Positions 47,716 to 61,254 of a stretch of 64,000 bases of DNA are shown piece by piece (the first letter of the stretch is position 1; each line of letters opens with the position of its first letter). Origin of the DNA: Cytidiella melzeri (taxonomy: Eukaryota; Basidiomycota; Agaricomycetes; Polyporales; Irpicaceae); NCBI GenBank assembly GCA_022592445.1, contig JABYQR010000184.1, forward strand, positions 1-64,000, read 5' to 3'. Below the pieces are notes generated by a model. The model saw only the letters and a list, made by a program, of their open reading frames with translations, was not told the origin of the DNA and did no database searches. Made by a program: the position numbers and the translations under genes.

Positions 47716-48786
47716 GGATCGGACATGTCGTGAAACTGCGTAAAATACCAATTAATAGTGTGTAATAATGTATAACCTCTCTTATATGTCTCTCGGCTCT
47801 CTTGCAAATATAAGACTCGTCATGGAGGCATTCCGGTCTTTTGTCTGGCTATCTTCTGGTGCAATGGCCGTGGCCTGGGTCGATGTGTCGTCAAACTGGT
47901 GGTCCCCCAAAAACTACGAGTGAGGACTGCGCCATCATCATCGCACTCTTTGAAGGTCCAAACATATGTCGCACACAGCTGAAGCAAGTACAACCCTGGT
48001 TCAAACCCAATCGCATTCGCACTTCTAACCAAATAGAGAGTTATCTGGATGTCAGTCACTACGCCAGGCCTCTCCTTCAGTCGAAATCGTCGATGCTGCG
48101 AGCTTCAAGACCAAAGGAGCACGAAATCATCTCGGCTAGCCTGGAACCGTTGGATTATCACAGGTGGGCAGCTGGTCCTCCCCCTGGCATTCGTTAAGTA
48201 TCTTGGTGCCGGCAGTTCCAATCGGCGGACTCACCGGGAGGAAAATGGAATGATGAAGCTACCCCACTTCGAGTGGGTGTTTGCAGTACACTCGATGGGT
48301 TCATCGCGACGAGGTCCTACGTGCCGCAGAGAGCAAAATCAATAGTACGTGGAACATCCATGAACAGATTCGGTTCACAATGTGAGGAGTCTAAAGTGGG
48401 TTCTTTGTATGTGTTCGTCCTGGGCTTGTGCAATAAGATTTGCGAAGGCTGCATGATTGCCAGAATGGTGCGTTCTGCCGCTGCTCGATGTTTCAGCAAC
48501 ATTAGAGCGAGAGAGAAACCGTTGAGATCTGGGACGTCAGTCATAGCGGTAAGATGAGGTAATCAAAAGCCGCGTTCTTCTGAGGCTCGTTACTGAAGCT
48601 TGGAATCTTGGACACGTCTCCAGAAGTTGAAAGAAGAATCGCAATTGCGTATGAATCATGGTATCTTGTCGTACAGAGCGCGTTCAACGCTCAACGTCAA
48701 TCGCAGCAACGGGATGGTGATTGAGTAAGGTTACAAATGCTGATAAAAACAAGCTTCACTAATGTCCCAAGTTGCAACTGTCCCTC
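47716..48786. other. Intergenic region between convergent genes
   Basis: About 1.07 kb. Short frames on both strands overlap and lack recognisable motifs. No gene is called. Confidence 0.45.
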
Positions 48787-51700
48787 TTAGAGGGTTTTCA
48801 TCAGTTCCCTGGCCTCCCGTGCCGGTCGGGAAATAGCCGGTCTGTCGCTAGATACACTTTCCGAGATTTTCTGCGCTATACTCTGGACAACACCAAGTTG
48901 CACAAACAGATTCGGCGCTGTATCGGTATCGTCTTCTTCTCGAGGGCTGAGCGCGGCAAGAATGCAGTGCGATGACAATGCCGATGCTGGAGTGCCACCC
49001 AATAGACTGTTCCTAAAAGAGATAAGGCAGTCAATCAATCTGTTAGTGTGCTTTCCCACATTTACTCACTGAACTATCGGCCTTAGAAGGTCTGGGTAAA
49101 TAGACAATGACCCAAATAGTGCCCCAATTGCTTGTACATATGACTCTTCGTGATCTTCCTTGAAAGCGTCGGAAACTAGCTCGACACAGGCCTCCCTGGC
49201 ATTCTCTCCCACGTTTGTCTTCGCACTTCGAACAACGTAAGCCAAGCTGAGGACCAGGCTACTAGCGATTGTATCGTCATTGCTCTTGGATCCGCTGATG
49301 AGCTCTGTGACCACGGGATCCACTCTTGGTTGATTCTGCATGAGAACACCAAGGGCATGCGCTGCTTTCATCCGAACAGCCAAACTAGAGGGATCGCTTG
49401 CCGACTTGACAAACGTGCGCTGTAGCTGTGGGAAGAATGGCTTTACAAATAGAGGGATGCGCTGCAACATCACAGCCAGCGCCTGAAGAATAGCCACTTT
49501 GACACCAGGGGGATAAGTAGCTGCCTGCGTTGCCACACGAATGAGAGGACCGGTGAAAGGAACAACGAAAGGCTTGATAGCACTTTCTTCCGTACGCTCG
49601 ACGAGATCTGCGATTGCGTAAGCAGCTTGCTCGCGCTGCTCATTGCTTCCTGTCGTGAGACCTGCGATGATGATTGGCACAGTGGGAGCGACACCTTTGG
49701 GGAGACTGAACCCAGGGACATATCTTCCTGGCGCGCCAGTACCCTCAATTGTGCGACGCAAGGGAACAACCAGAGGCTCAAGCTCATCTTTGGGAATAGA
49801 CTTGACGAAGGCATCGAGCGCGCGCAAGGCAGCACTGCACACTGCGGCCTGAGAGTCATCGAACAAAGAAATGAGTTGCCTGATCCAGTCTACCCGGTAT
49901 AAGGAAGAGTCGAGTTCTGTAACTTCTGAAAAGATGGAGAAGATGTTGCAAGCGTTGACACGGCGCTCGACGCTGTCATTCTTGGCCCTGCCAGTTTGGT
50001 TTAAGGATGGCATCAAAAAGTCACAAGAAAAGGTAACATACCATCCAAGAAGTAGCAACATCAATGTATTCAAGCCTTCGGGGTCGCAAATTGATTCGAG
50101 CAGGGTCTGCAAAGCTTCGTTTACTGCTGCACGTAGTTCTTCATCTTCAGCGAGGTGCTGAGTTTCCATGACCTTGATTAGAGCGTTAAGAATGACAGTA
50201 AGCCGTTTGCTGAGAGCGCTGCCGGCGACAGATACAAGCGAGGCAAGCGCGCGAGCGTTGAATACTGTCATAGGAATCGCGGTAAGCGTAGGGATGAGAA
50301 CTGGGAATACTGTTGATGCTCGGACCTATGTTCAGAGTTAACATATATTTGAAATCTCGATGGGGACATCAGAGACTCACGCTCATAACCTCTCGAAGGG
50401 CTTGAAGAGCAGTACCAGAGCTCTGACCAGGCTGTCGAAGAGCTTCAAGGAGTGTAGGTATAGTCTGGTCGATAGCTTTCGCTCCGATATGTTCTTGGAG
50501 AACGTCGAACGCTTGAGCGGCAGCCGAGCGAACAATGGCCTCATCATCGACAAGCGATGTTCTGACCATAGTAATGATCTCGTCTTCTAGATCTTCTCTT
50601 TGAGCATCAGCTGTGCTTTGCCTGGCGGACAGAGCTGTCAGCTGTAGTATGTAATTTTAGTAACAAGACTAACATGAGCTCAGAAAGTGTCAAGCAAACC
50701 CCTGCTCTGACGCGGGAATCTGGGGAGCTCGACTTGCTGCGCAATATTGCAACAGTCTCGCCAAGGATTCTCTCGCCAGACTTGCGACACAGTTCCGCTG
50801 TGGTTCGCGCAGCAGTCTGCAGTTGGTGGTCAAAATCAGCAGCGCATACGGTGAGTCAATGCGTACCTCCTGCTGATCCACTTCGTCATTCGACAAGAGA
50901 TCGATAATCTGGCTAATGAGCTGTGCCAATATTTCCCTGACTGGAGAATTGTCAATTCACGGTTGTTGGCCTGTGACAACCGAAACCATACCTGTTCTCG
51001 GAGTGTTGTGCACCAGCGCTTTCCAAATGTGGCCAGCAGACTGCCGAACAACGTTGACCGCATCTTGTCTGGTAAGATAGAGCGCCGACAATATTCTATC
51101 ACGCCGTTCTACACCCAGGACTTCAACAAGGGCACGCTTCGAGGATTCGGCGAGTGTTGTATCTTCCACTACATCTTCGTCTTCAATCTCGGCCTTTCCA
51201 CTTATTCCCGAGACTTTAAACAGCAACTCTCCGACCAACGTAATTGAGGATTGCTGGAGAAAAGAGGGTCAGCAATCAATAGAGTTAGTGTCAATGATAG
51301 ACCAAGCATACCCGAATGCGCCAACCAGGATCAAACATGCCACGCTCAAGTTCAGGAAGCAGCAGATCGATGGCTTTACTTGAGTAATTGGTGACTATCA
51401 TGCGGCCAGCGCGCATTGCAGCTTCCCTGACATAGTCCTCGACATCCGCGAGGCCACTAAGGATTGGTGAGATAATTTTTGGTAGATGTGGAGAGAATCT
51501 TGTCCCGAATGTAGCCGGCAGGAAAACGAGCAAAGACATAAACCCTTCGCGGACCGTGCTTCTGGGTGATTGCGCATTCACGATGATATCTGGTAGTAGA
51601 CCTTCCATACGCTCCATCCCAAGACCTGCAAGGACTTCACTGAGGCCTTGAGCGGCTCCCTGCCTGTCAACGCCGGACGTGTCCGTCTTGAGAGTGCGAA

Positions 51701-54700
51701 GCAAGTTAGGTACAAGATCAGGGAAATGAACTTCTCCTAGACGCTCGACTAGAGTACCAAGAGATTTTGCAGCCGTGGCGCGAGCTTCTGGAACTGGATC
51801 CACGAGGACGACATGGACTAAAGGAAGGAGCTCAGAAAGATATGGAACAAAGTCTGTGGTATCAGTGAGGGAAGCAAGATTGCCAACGATTTGTGCAGCC
51901 TTTTTCTTCGTATCTGAACTTCGCTCTCTCAGGCCCCTTTCGATGATGGGCACCACCTTCGAGTGGTGAGAAAAGGGTTGGAAACAATGGCGATGAACAC
52001 TTACCAAAGCTAATGAAGAATGGTCGATCTGGTGCATGAACGACGTCTTCAGCAGGGCGGAAAGCGCGTTCGGCGTCTTTGAGGGATCGACCATCGCTTT
52101 GAGGAAGACCGGGACCAAAGTCTGGATTTCTGGATTGCTGATCACTTCACCGAACTGTTTGAGACTCTTATTCGCAGCAGCTCGAACTTGGGCATGTGAG
52201 TCGGTTAGAACATCTGTGAGGCGAGGAATGACCACTGGTAGAGATTGAGATAGTTGTTTGGGGGCACAGTATGCCATCATCCCCAAAAGCTCGATGGATC
52301 CTTTCTTCGATCGCCACTGTTTTTCGTCCAAGCCCGACAGAAGTGAAGGCATAATGGTTTTGACGCCGTAACCAGAGAGGTTACCCATGATTACTCGCGC
52401 GGCGTCATGCGTGGCCTCTCGGACGTCGGCAGTAGCGTCTCCGAAGGATGTCAACAGCAATGGCAATATGTGTAGGACATAGGGCTCAAAGAGACGGTGT
52501 AGGATATTTGACAACGTTTCGAATGCAAACATAGCGCCTTGCCTAGGCTCAAATCGCTTTTTATCTTCTGTCGCAGAGCGAAGCCGGTCAACGATCTTGA
52601 AGTCCTTCATAGTAGAAACCCCCGCGCCCTTGACAATTCCAGCGAGTCCATACGCCGCACCTCTACGGGCAGCATACTTCTGACCGTTCTGGAGCTGATC
52701 GAAAAGTCGGTCGACAAGATCACTGGATGATGTGCCCATGCTGTGGATCAAAGGGGCCAAGCAGTCGGAAACAGCAATCTGGACTTGCTCCGCAGGTGTA
52801 CTCAGTGCTTCAATCAAGCGCTCCACGATGTTTGTGACACGAGCGTCCTTTGGGTCCAAGTGTTTTGCTAGGCGACCGAACAAGATAACTACAGCTTCCT
52901 TGATGTAGTCCGAGGTTTCGTCGGCAGGCTGAGAGCGAGCGAGATAATCTTCAAAGATAGTGATGAGACCCGCCAGACAAATAGAACCATGGAGGTCAAT
53001 CACAGCTGTGCCTGACTGAAGCATTCCCCGTCGCACATCTTCGTGACGGTCACCGAGAGCTTCATCTTGAATCAAGAACCAGATAAAAGGTTCGACATCC
53101 CCGCTAGTCATGTAGGGTGCCAAAAGCTCGAATGTTCGCGCAAGAGCTGTCCGAGTTGGCCACGGGTCCGTGCGGTCGATACTCGAAGCAATCACCATCC
53201 CCTGAAAAGGTGTGCGTCAGAACTACGCATACCCGGCACCAGGTATATCGATTCGTCCACTTACATATTGATCAAATTCTGGAGCGAGAACTTTGGCCTG
53301 TGGGGCCAGTCAGAATGTACATGGAACAACAAAAGACGCCCCTCCCACCTTCTCCCGGTAAAGCTCTTCTAATACAGACAGAGTTTTGCTGATCGTTGTC
53401 GGCCAATGTTCGACAGCGTCCGAAAGAGCCAACGCAGTGCTGTTTCTAACGTAGGCATTGTCGTGCTCTGCCATGATGAGTGTTTTTATAGCAACGAAAA
53501 CGAAACAGATTACCTAGGAACGGTGTCAGGTCTCCCAAGAAGGTCTCAGGGATGTCTAGGCCATTGTCTTCCCAGAGGTGAGTTGCCAATCTCGCATTCT
53601 GCTCATCATTGTCATGACATGCTATCCACAACTCCGGTGTCCAGTCTAGCTCCGTCAAATCGAAGGGCTTCGCGGAGTCAGACCTTGAGAGCCCGCCTAG
53701 TCGATTCACATACCTGGAGGGTCTGTAGACACGAGTTGCGAACATAGACCTCCTGGAGCAGGGTCCCTCGAAGAAGAGTATTGAGTTCTTCGGGAGTGGT
53801 GGTGTCATGTATTGCTTGTCCGATAGAGATAAGAGCTGACGATGCTTCTTTGGAGAGTTTGGGCTGCTGGCGAATAACAGACAGAAGGGTCTCTAGCGTG
53901 TCTTGTCGAGGGAAGGCGGTGTCGGAGACTATGGCGACACAGTTAGGCGGATTACATCAGGCAGCACGACCAGCTCACATTCGCCGCAGTGGAATTTGAT
54001 GATGTCGAGAGCCAGCGCCACTTGTTCAAGAGGGTCGTCCTCCTCCGTAAGGCCAATACCACCTTTCCGTAGGATTTGCTGTAGCAATGGGGAGAGGTAC
54101 GCGTATGTTGCCACGTCAAAGGTAGATTGCTCTCCCAAGAAGCGCAAACGATGTAATACTCGCAGTAACAGAGCTGCAAGACATATCAGCTTGGGATTGA
54201 CATGAGCTGAAGGCATCCGCTCACAGTTGATAGGTTCTGCTCGCATTTCTTCGGGCACACCAGATAGTTCAAGGCTCCGTAGAGTGGCAACTCCAATCCA
54301 TTTGTTGAAGGATTCGAGGCGAGCTGCGCAGCATTCCGATAACCTCTGAAGAAAGAATCAATGCCACTCAACCTTGAACTGGTCATGACGCACGACGTAA
54401 TACTGGAAAGCCAGTTCTCCAATCAGTACGACAGCTTTTCCAAAGGCACCAGATAGAAGGATGTTGACGAGAGACGACAGATGGGCATGTAATTTCTCCG
54501 ATCGAGCTCTCACGATGGCATCCACTAAATGAAGTCCTCGCGTAAAGCGACTTTTTACGCCATCTACCCGTCGTCTGATGACTGCCTCTTTCTGAAGCTG
54601 GGCCTGAACGAGAGCTTGGTCCTGTTTTGATAGTGTTGCGACTCCTGCATTCTTCTTTTTATCCGCAAGAGACTTCCGGACTTCTGCTTCCCATTGAGCG

Positions 54701-57700
54701 TCCTTGTAGCCCTTCCCTTTCTTTTGCGTTTCGACGGGCTTTTTGTTGGCGAGCACTGGAATACCGACGACTAATTGGAATATGGACCAGAGTCACAACT
54801 GAACCAGAACTGACCGTCGATGTATGTGGTACCCTCCGGTTGCGCCCAAATGGCCAACTCCTCGTCCGTAATAGCATCAATTTCCTGGGAATTGATATCG
54901 CTTCGAACCTGCGCGAGAATTCGTGGTATGACTATCTCTGGCGCTACGAATGCGAGCGTAGTAACGCTTCGGTAACCTGCTTCTACGAAGGTAGCGGTGG
55001 TGCCCTGGCCAAACATATGTATTCATTCAGGGTGTCTGATACGGATATAATTCACCTCCGTTGCTTCAAGTACAATGCTCAGCAAGCGATCGAGATGGGC
55101 CACAACCACGTCACGTGGGTCAAGGCTTGTAGCTTGACACAGTTCAATCCAAGGAAGACGGGACCCAGTTGCTATTATGTCAAATGAGGGTCAGCCACCT
55201 AAGCGCGAAAGCTGAAAGCATAAGCGCTACCTAACGACGGGTGATGACTGAGAATGAGGAGGTCAAGAAGCAGGCTCTCACGCGTAGCTTGCTCAGCGTC
55301 AGCACCGATGCCCACGCAGGTCAGAAGATAGGCACATAGACGGGTGTCTGTTCTGACTATCTTGAGGGATCCTTCTCCAGCTGACCCTTCTACTTTCGTT
55401 GTGGCCTTGGGTTTAGTGAGGTAAGAACTGATGGAAGTGGCGATAACAGCACAGACAAGTTCCGGTGCTTGACGAGCAAGCTTCGATAATGAAGCAAGAG
55501 CCAGGCGACGTGTCTCTGTGGACGTGCTTTCGACAGCGAGATGCAGAAAAACATTTCCCAAAGCCGCCCTTCAGTTGCAAGTGAGAGATTTTTCTTCAAT
55601 GAGTAAAGGTCACTTACCGTACAGCCGCTGATTTCCTCATTTCAGTCAAGTAGTACGTGAAAACCTCCTCAGCGGCACGTAACAGCCACCTTTCATCCTC
55701 CGAATCAGCAAGCTTCTGGTATACCTTATCCCACAGCAGAAACGAGGGTTTTGAGCCAACCGCTAAAAGGCCTTGCAAGCTTGAGTTACAAGAGATTGCG
55801 TCATCTGTAGCGAACAGGTATGTTGAGATCTCGAGGATACTGATGTAGGTCAAAAGCCTACCGAACTTGCCACCACGGCGGATTGGCCCGAGGAACAGTG
55901 CGACAGCAATGTAGCCCTCCAACGGACCCGCGGGGGCGGACGCAGGGCTGTTTGCGACAATTTTGAGATTCGAGTCCATGCTGGGTAGTACAGCCCTCAC
56001 GAGGGTTTGTGATGCCTGAGATGACACGGCTTCAAGTTGCCACATTGTGTTGCCAAGTAGTGAGCAGAACGCCCGTCGAATCGCAGGCTTAGTGTCGTTC
56101 ATACTCTTCGCTATCAAGGAGGATGCTTCCGAGAAAAGTGGAAGATCTTCGTGCAGAGAGAATATCAGGTGAGGAGTTACTGACCGAGCAAGAACACATG
56201 TGGCAGTATCATGCGTTTCCTTTGCCAATAATGGCAGAGCAGACTGAACCAGCGCTGGTGAAACTTCCGGGCTTGACGACAGGTGACCAAGCATAGTGAA
56301 CAGTGTAACGCGATGGTCAGCGCCGGATGTTTTGCCAGCCTTCGGTAAACTGAGGATTTCGTCTAGGGAAAATTTCGCGTCGGCTGGATTGCTGACTTTT
56401 CGAATAATTGACTTGAACAAGTCGGAAGACGCTGATCTTGTCGCCGGGTTCGATGATCGCGCGCTATTTAGGCATGGTGGCAAGAGGTGCCGGAAGAGCT
56501 GGCTGTCGAATGGCTGACCATATGCAGAGAAAAATTCGGATATTACTGCGCTCCAAATGAGTGGCAGGATCGGGCTAGAATAGCAGAGCTAAAACTCACC
56601 GCTCAGCGATATTTCAGGAGATCTGAGTAACACCTTTTCCATCGTAGGCAAGATTGCGTCCCGCAAGTCTTCCTCGGTGATCGAACTATGGATGAAGTCA
56701 CGCAAGGCATTCTATAGTCGAACGTCAATGAATATGCTGGACTGCGTGGGAGACCGTTGCATACTGTGATATGGGGCCGGACGGGAGTTCTTGACATAAG
56801 GACGGTGTTCGTGTAGAATGACAATAGCTCAGTCTGTGTATCCTGCTTAGCTCGACATCTTATATGTGACCACACCACTCATACCTTCAAATTTGGGGTG
56901 ATGGTAGTGAGAGCCACATCCTTCACGTCCTTGAGCCTAAGCTTTACGTCTATGGCAATACCGACCAAAGGCACGAGAGACAGCGGGGTTGCATGCGACT
57001 TTGCCCTCGCAATGAGAGTTGTGATGGCAGTGGTGATATGTTGTGGGTGCTATGGATGTCAGTACAAGACAGTCCCGTCCGCAAAGATTCAACATACAGA
57101 TCGTAGAGCTCTCCGCGACCTGACGACCGCACTTTTCTGCACAGAGGGCTTAGTCTTCAAGGAACCATCCAAAAGGAGGTCAAGCGAGGTGGCCATGGCG
57201 CCGATGAGTAATGTCCACGAGGAAGATGACGCGAAGTCCGGGTTGCAGTTCAAGCAGGTTGAATAAATTCCACACAGCCAACTCAAAAGGACTAACATGT
57301 CGGTCGACGGATATGCGCTGAATCGCATGTGAATCAACCAGCTGCGACGAACATAACCAAAACATACCTCGGACGTTTAGCAAACAATTCCGTCTCATGT
57401 GCTAGCCACGCTACGATTTGTTCGGTAACTCCAAGCTTGTCCTCCTCAACATCCCCTTCTGGCGTCCCTCGTAACTCGTCTCGTCTAACCAGTTCTGTGC
57501 CTACTAGTTCAACAGCTTCTCGTGAACCCGCATCAACATATCGAGGGTAGGTCAATGTCAGGAGTTTGAAGACATCCAATGTCTGTGATAAAGTGAGGTC
57601 TTCGGTACATTGTGGTTCATACATGATTACAAGGTGATAAATCAATCACGTACCTCCATGTTTTGCTATGAAGAACAGCTCCTCTCGCAGAAACTGCTGC

Positions 57701-57873
57701 CTCACGTTCGTACTGCTCGTCAACAATCGTGTCCGCGCCGCCTGTAGTGCTGAGGGCCAGTCGCTCAAGATTGCTTCCCTTCGCCATTGTGACGAACTCG
57801 CCGAGCCGTTCAGTTCACCGTCGTCCGAGTAGGAGGTAGAGGCAATCCAAGATTGTATCTCGGATTTTCCCAT
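48787..57873 (-). CDS. GCN1: GCN1, activator of the eIF2-alpha kinase GCN2
   Basis: A very long multi-exon gene starts at ATG 57873 (MGKSEIQSWIAS) and ends at 48787. It is built of HEAT repeats throughout (for example LLPLVHVVLVDPVPEARATAAKSLGTL). The central block is the conserved eEF3-like region: ALGDRHEDVRRGM, YAARRGAAYGLAGIVKGAG, EPRQGAMFAFETLSNILHRLFEPY, QWRSKKGSIELLGMMAYC and RAAANKSLKQFGEVISNPEI. The last exons end with the family's SRPAREARELMKTL. In known fungi GCN1 sits on stalled ribosomes with GCN20 and passes the uncharged-tRNA signal to GCN2. The size (about 9 kb, at least 12 exons) fits the roughly 2,600-residue family. I see no stop or frame break in the exons read. Exact positions of the smaller introns are not all resolved. 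Confidence 0.93.
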
Positions 57874-58142
57874 TTCTCCCGCCGACGAATCTTGTGAAAC
57901 TAGTCTTGCTAGAGTTTTTCGCGGCAGCTTGGGTGCGATCTCGAGTAGGTGAGGAAGAAAAAAACCAAGTCACAGTCCAGATTATAGCAGGCGGTTCCGT
58001 GAAGACGCCCAACGGTCGCCGCCACAAAGCTCAGGGTTATTTCGATCGTGGCAAAAAACATATCCAATCTGTAACATTCTATTACCCAACAAGCTTTCTA
58101 CTTGGCGGGGTCTAGTTTTGGAGAAATTAGACGGATCGAATT
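57874..58142. promoter_or_regulatory. Short gap between two minus-strand genes
   Basis: Holds the GCN1 promoter and the 3' end of the MFS gene, in 269 bp. A poly-A tract (about 57957-57964, + strand) lies within it. Confidence 0.4.
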
Positions 58143-60593
58143 TCACACTTTCGTGTCAATACCCATATCCTCCTGCGTCGCAGGAGTCCCAACATCAGCC
58201 AGCTCTACATCATCTAGCCCTGCCATCATACTGCCAGTGGCAGTAGCACTCTGCCCTCGCTCTATTTCTTCCTTCTCTGCTTTCGCTCTCAGCTCAGCCT
58301 CGTCGTCGCGCTCGAGGTTTTTGTGGCGAATCATGACGATGCTGACAATGGTTGCGATCGCAGCCAGGGTCGCGTTCATGATGAACACTGCCCTAAAGCC
58401 GCTGTTGTAACCCCCCAGAATGTGTGAGGCTTGTTGTTTAGAAATTCCAAGGGACAACATCGTATCATCGTTTCGACCAGCGAGGATGCCTCCAATAGTC
58501 GTGGGATCGTCAATGACGGTAGATATAGCAGACGCTGAGAGATTGAGCTGTTTCATCGAGTGCCGCAACGCGTTGTTTCTGCCGCACATGGATTAGTAAG
58601 ACAGAAAAATTGAGCTGTAGGCAAACAGACATGATGGTCGACCCAATGGCTAACGCGAATGTTCCTCCTAGCAATCGCACGAACTGCTCCCAGGAGCTTA
58701 GCGTACTATATCCATTGAGTCGACTTAGCCACTTACGTTTCGCACAGCAGTGACTACAGACATATCACGGCGCGAGACACTCGCCTGCGCGGCAACTGTT
58801 GTAGTTTGCAAAGTCTACGAGCAAACTTCAGTATGGTACCAGTTATAAATCAAGAACTCATGGCTACAACTCACTTGACCAGCTCCTGTCCCAGTCAGCA
58901 GCATGAAAAACACAATTAAACCTTTTGCTGTGGACGGATTTATTGTCGATATGCAGCCGCATCCGACAGCCCATACTGTAAATCCCACATGAATGACTGC
59001 CTGCGCTGTGAGTCAATTACTACCACGTTAGCAAAGGTTTTGTCGCGTACCCGATAACGGCCAGTCCGACTAATGATTTGACCCTAAATTCAATCATGAT
59101 GAGTGATAAATATACGAAATACCACTTTTGAGATGGTATGCACGCACCGCAATGAAGCTAGCCAGGGTCTGGCTGACGAGAACAGGTAACAGGAATACAC
59201 CGGATCTGATTGGGGAGTATCCCAAACCAACCTGGAAGAATTGCGGAAGATAAAACAGCGACGAAAAAAAGATGATGCCACTACCGGAGTATCATTGTCA
59301 GCCTTTGAAGAGAGTAGCAAAAATTGAATCTTACTTGATAAACATGGTGATGTAAACGCCGCCCACAGTGACGTGCTTGAAGATATACACTGCATGCAAT
59401 TTGTTGTGAGTATGCTGCGAGTAAGTGCACTCACATTCTGTACTCACTTGGCACAATCGGTAGCTTTGCACCTTTCCATTCCCACAAGCAGAACATGACG
59501 AAGACCACGAATCCAGAACACAGTGGTGCCAAAACAATCGCTGAGTTCCACGGAAACGTGACACCTCCCTTTTAGGTTGTTTGAATATATGAACAGCTTG
59601 AGGCGGTTCTTCAAGTGCTCACCCATATCAATGGCAAGATCAAGAGTGCACAACCACCAAGTGTCAGCAAGCATCCGAGATAGTCTACGATTAGTAGCTT
59701 CGTGCGAAAGTTGCCATGGACAGGTTTCAACGGGAGCACAAGAAGGACAATGGCGATCGCTGAGCCGGCGAGAGGAAGAGTCACCCAGAAGCACCACTAA
59801 GACATCCTCAGTAGGTGAGTCAAACCTCATTGAAGTAAGATGGCTGGTACGCTTACCCTCCAAGAGACTTTTTCGGCCAAAATTCCGCCGATGAGAGGCC
59901 CCAGTGCATAGCCTATAGATATGATACCTCCAATTATGCCGATATACTTACCCCTGGAGAACATTAGCGCACGCGATCTTCGAGTATAAGATGCTTTCGC
60001 TCACCTGTCTCTTAGACTGACCACGTCCGAGATGATAATCTGCAAGACGCTAATGATACCTCCACCGCCTGCACCAGCAATGCCTCTGAATATGATCAAA
60101 GCGACGATCGAACGCGAAAACCCGGCTAACAGGCACCCAAGAATGTACATGCTCATTGCAACGCACATGGCTGCTTTGCGGCCAAAAATGTCGCTGAAGC
60201 GTCCATCTACAAGACCAATCTGAGTCAATTTTGATAACGCGACAACTCGAAGTGTTACTACTCACATAGTGGTTGGAATGCGGTAGAGGTAAGAAGGTAC
60301 GCCGAGGGCACCCACGACGAGATTGAGCCTGCTTTAAAATCTGCCGAAATGCTAGGCAATGCTGTCGCTACGATCGTGCTGTCCAGCGTAGAGACTAACG
60401 CGCATAGGCTAAGTCCACCAAAAACAGCAAGGATACGTTTGAATGGTAGCAGATTCGTTTGGTCAGTCAATGCGACTTCAGCTCTGGCCCGGGGCTCTGC
60501 AGACGAGTTTTCCTGAGCTGCATGACTTGCTATGTCTTCAACAGTCCCATGTGTGACTGAGCGATCGTGAAGTGAGTCGGAACTAGATGCCAT
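58143..60593 (-). CDS. Major facilitator superfamily exporter, DHA2 (14-helix) type
   Basis: A multi-exon gene starts at ATG 60593 (MASSSDSLHDRS) and ends at 58143. A hydrophilic N-terminus of about 60 residues precedes the first helix (ILAVFGGLSLCALVSTLDST), whose LDxTIV signature (here LDSTIVATALP) marks drug:H+ antiporter 2. Next come WVPSAYLLTSTAFQPL, the MFS motif A (YGRFSDIFGRK), and ALIIFRGIAGAGGGGI with the antiporter-type GxGGGG segment. Later exons continue with hydrophobic helices (WCFWVTLPLAGSAIAIVLLVL, VTFPWNSAIVLAPL). The C-terminal tail is acidic. Members export toxic compounds, polyamines or siderophores. The substrate is unknown. It stands 661 bp from the divergently transcribed Rrn5-like gene. 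Confidence 0.88.
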
Positions 60594-61254
60594 GGCGGTG
60601 AAAATTCTCGAGCCACCACTTCAAGAGGAGGGATAGCCTGGTCTGCTAGTGAGCCGGTATCTGTAGGTGAAGCTAACCAGTGGTGATATCCCTGCAGTAT
60701 GCTCCCACCAGCCTCAAGCTCCATGCTCGCTTGCTCGTGGTCAAAATATCCGACGAATCGGCGCCGCCCCAGCGCTTTGATACTTTTCGGACTCGATCTC
60801 CGATTCAGAATTTGCCCTGTAAGTACTTAAAGTTTTCGAGGCTTCAACTGCGATCAGTGTAATGAAGGAGGTATTGACTGTCACCCAGAGAATGGCGGCG
60901 ACAGTTGAGCATGCAAGATAAATCCATACTCCGGGGAAGTGGCGAATCGCTGAGGATCGGACTTTTCCGAGCGCTCATGATTTAAAAACGGCAGCCTGAG
61001 GCGGTCAAGCTCTTACTGACTAACATACCGGCGTGTTTGTTCGAGTAAGGATTCACTGTTCTCGTGAGTTTACGCTGTTGACAACATCTTGCAAATGTCT
61101 TTGAACCGTACTTGAATTGGTAGGGGAGCATGTGGTAGAGCGAGTCAGTCAAAAGCATGCGCAGACGAGTTGAACCTGAAGTACGCCAACCCCATACTCC
61201 TGGAGTTTAGTCACTTACGTACCTGAAGGACATCCCACCACTCGCACGCAATTT
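60594..61254. promoter_or_regulatory. Divergent promoter region between the MFS exporter and the Rrn5-like gene
   Basis: Head-to-head gene arrangement. No specific binding sites can be named; short unsupported frames only. Confidence 0.4.

Noticed and set aside
47820..48345. Short genes downstream of the GGPP synthase
   Set aside because: Overlapping frames on both strands, non-ATG starts and no motif.
14530..60593. A secondary-metabolite cluster made of the FMO, GGPP synthase and MFS exporter
   Set aside because: The three genes are about 12-30 kb apart, with housekeeping genes between them, and no terpene cyclase, P450 or synthase is nearby.
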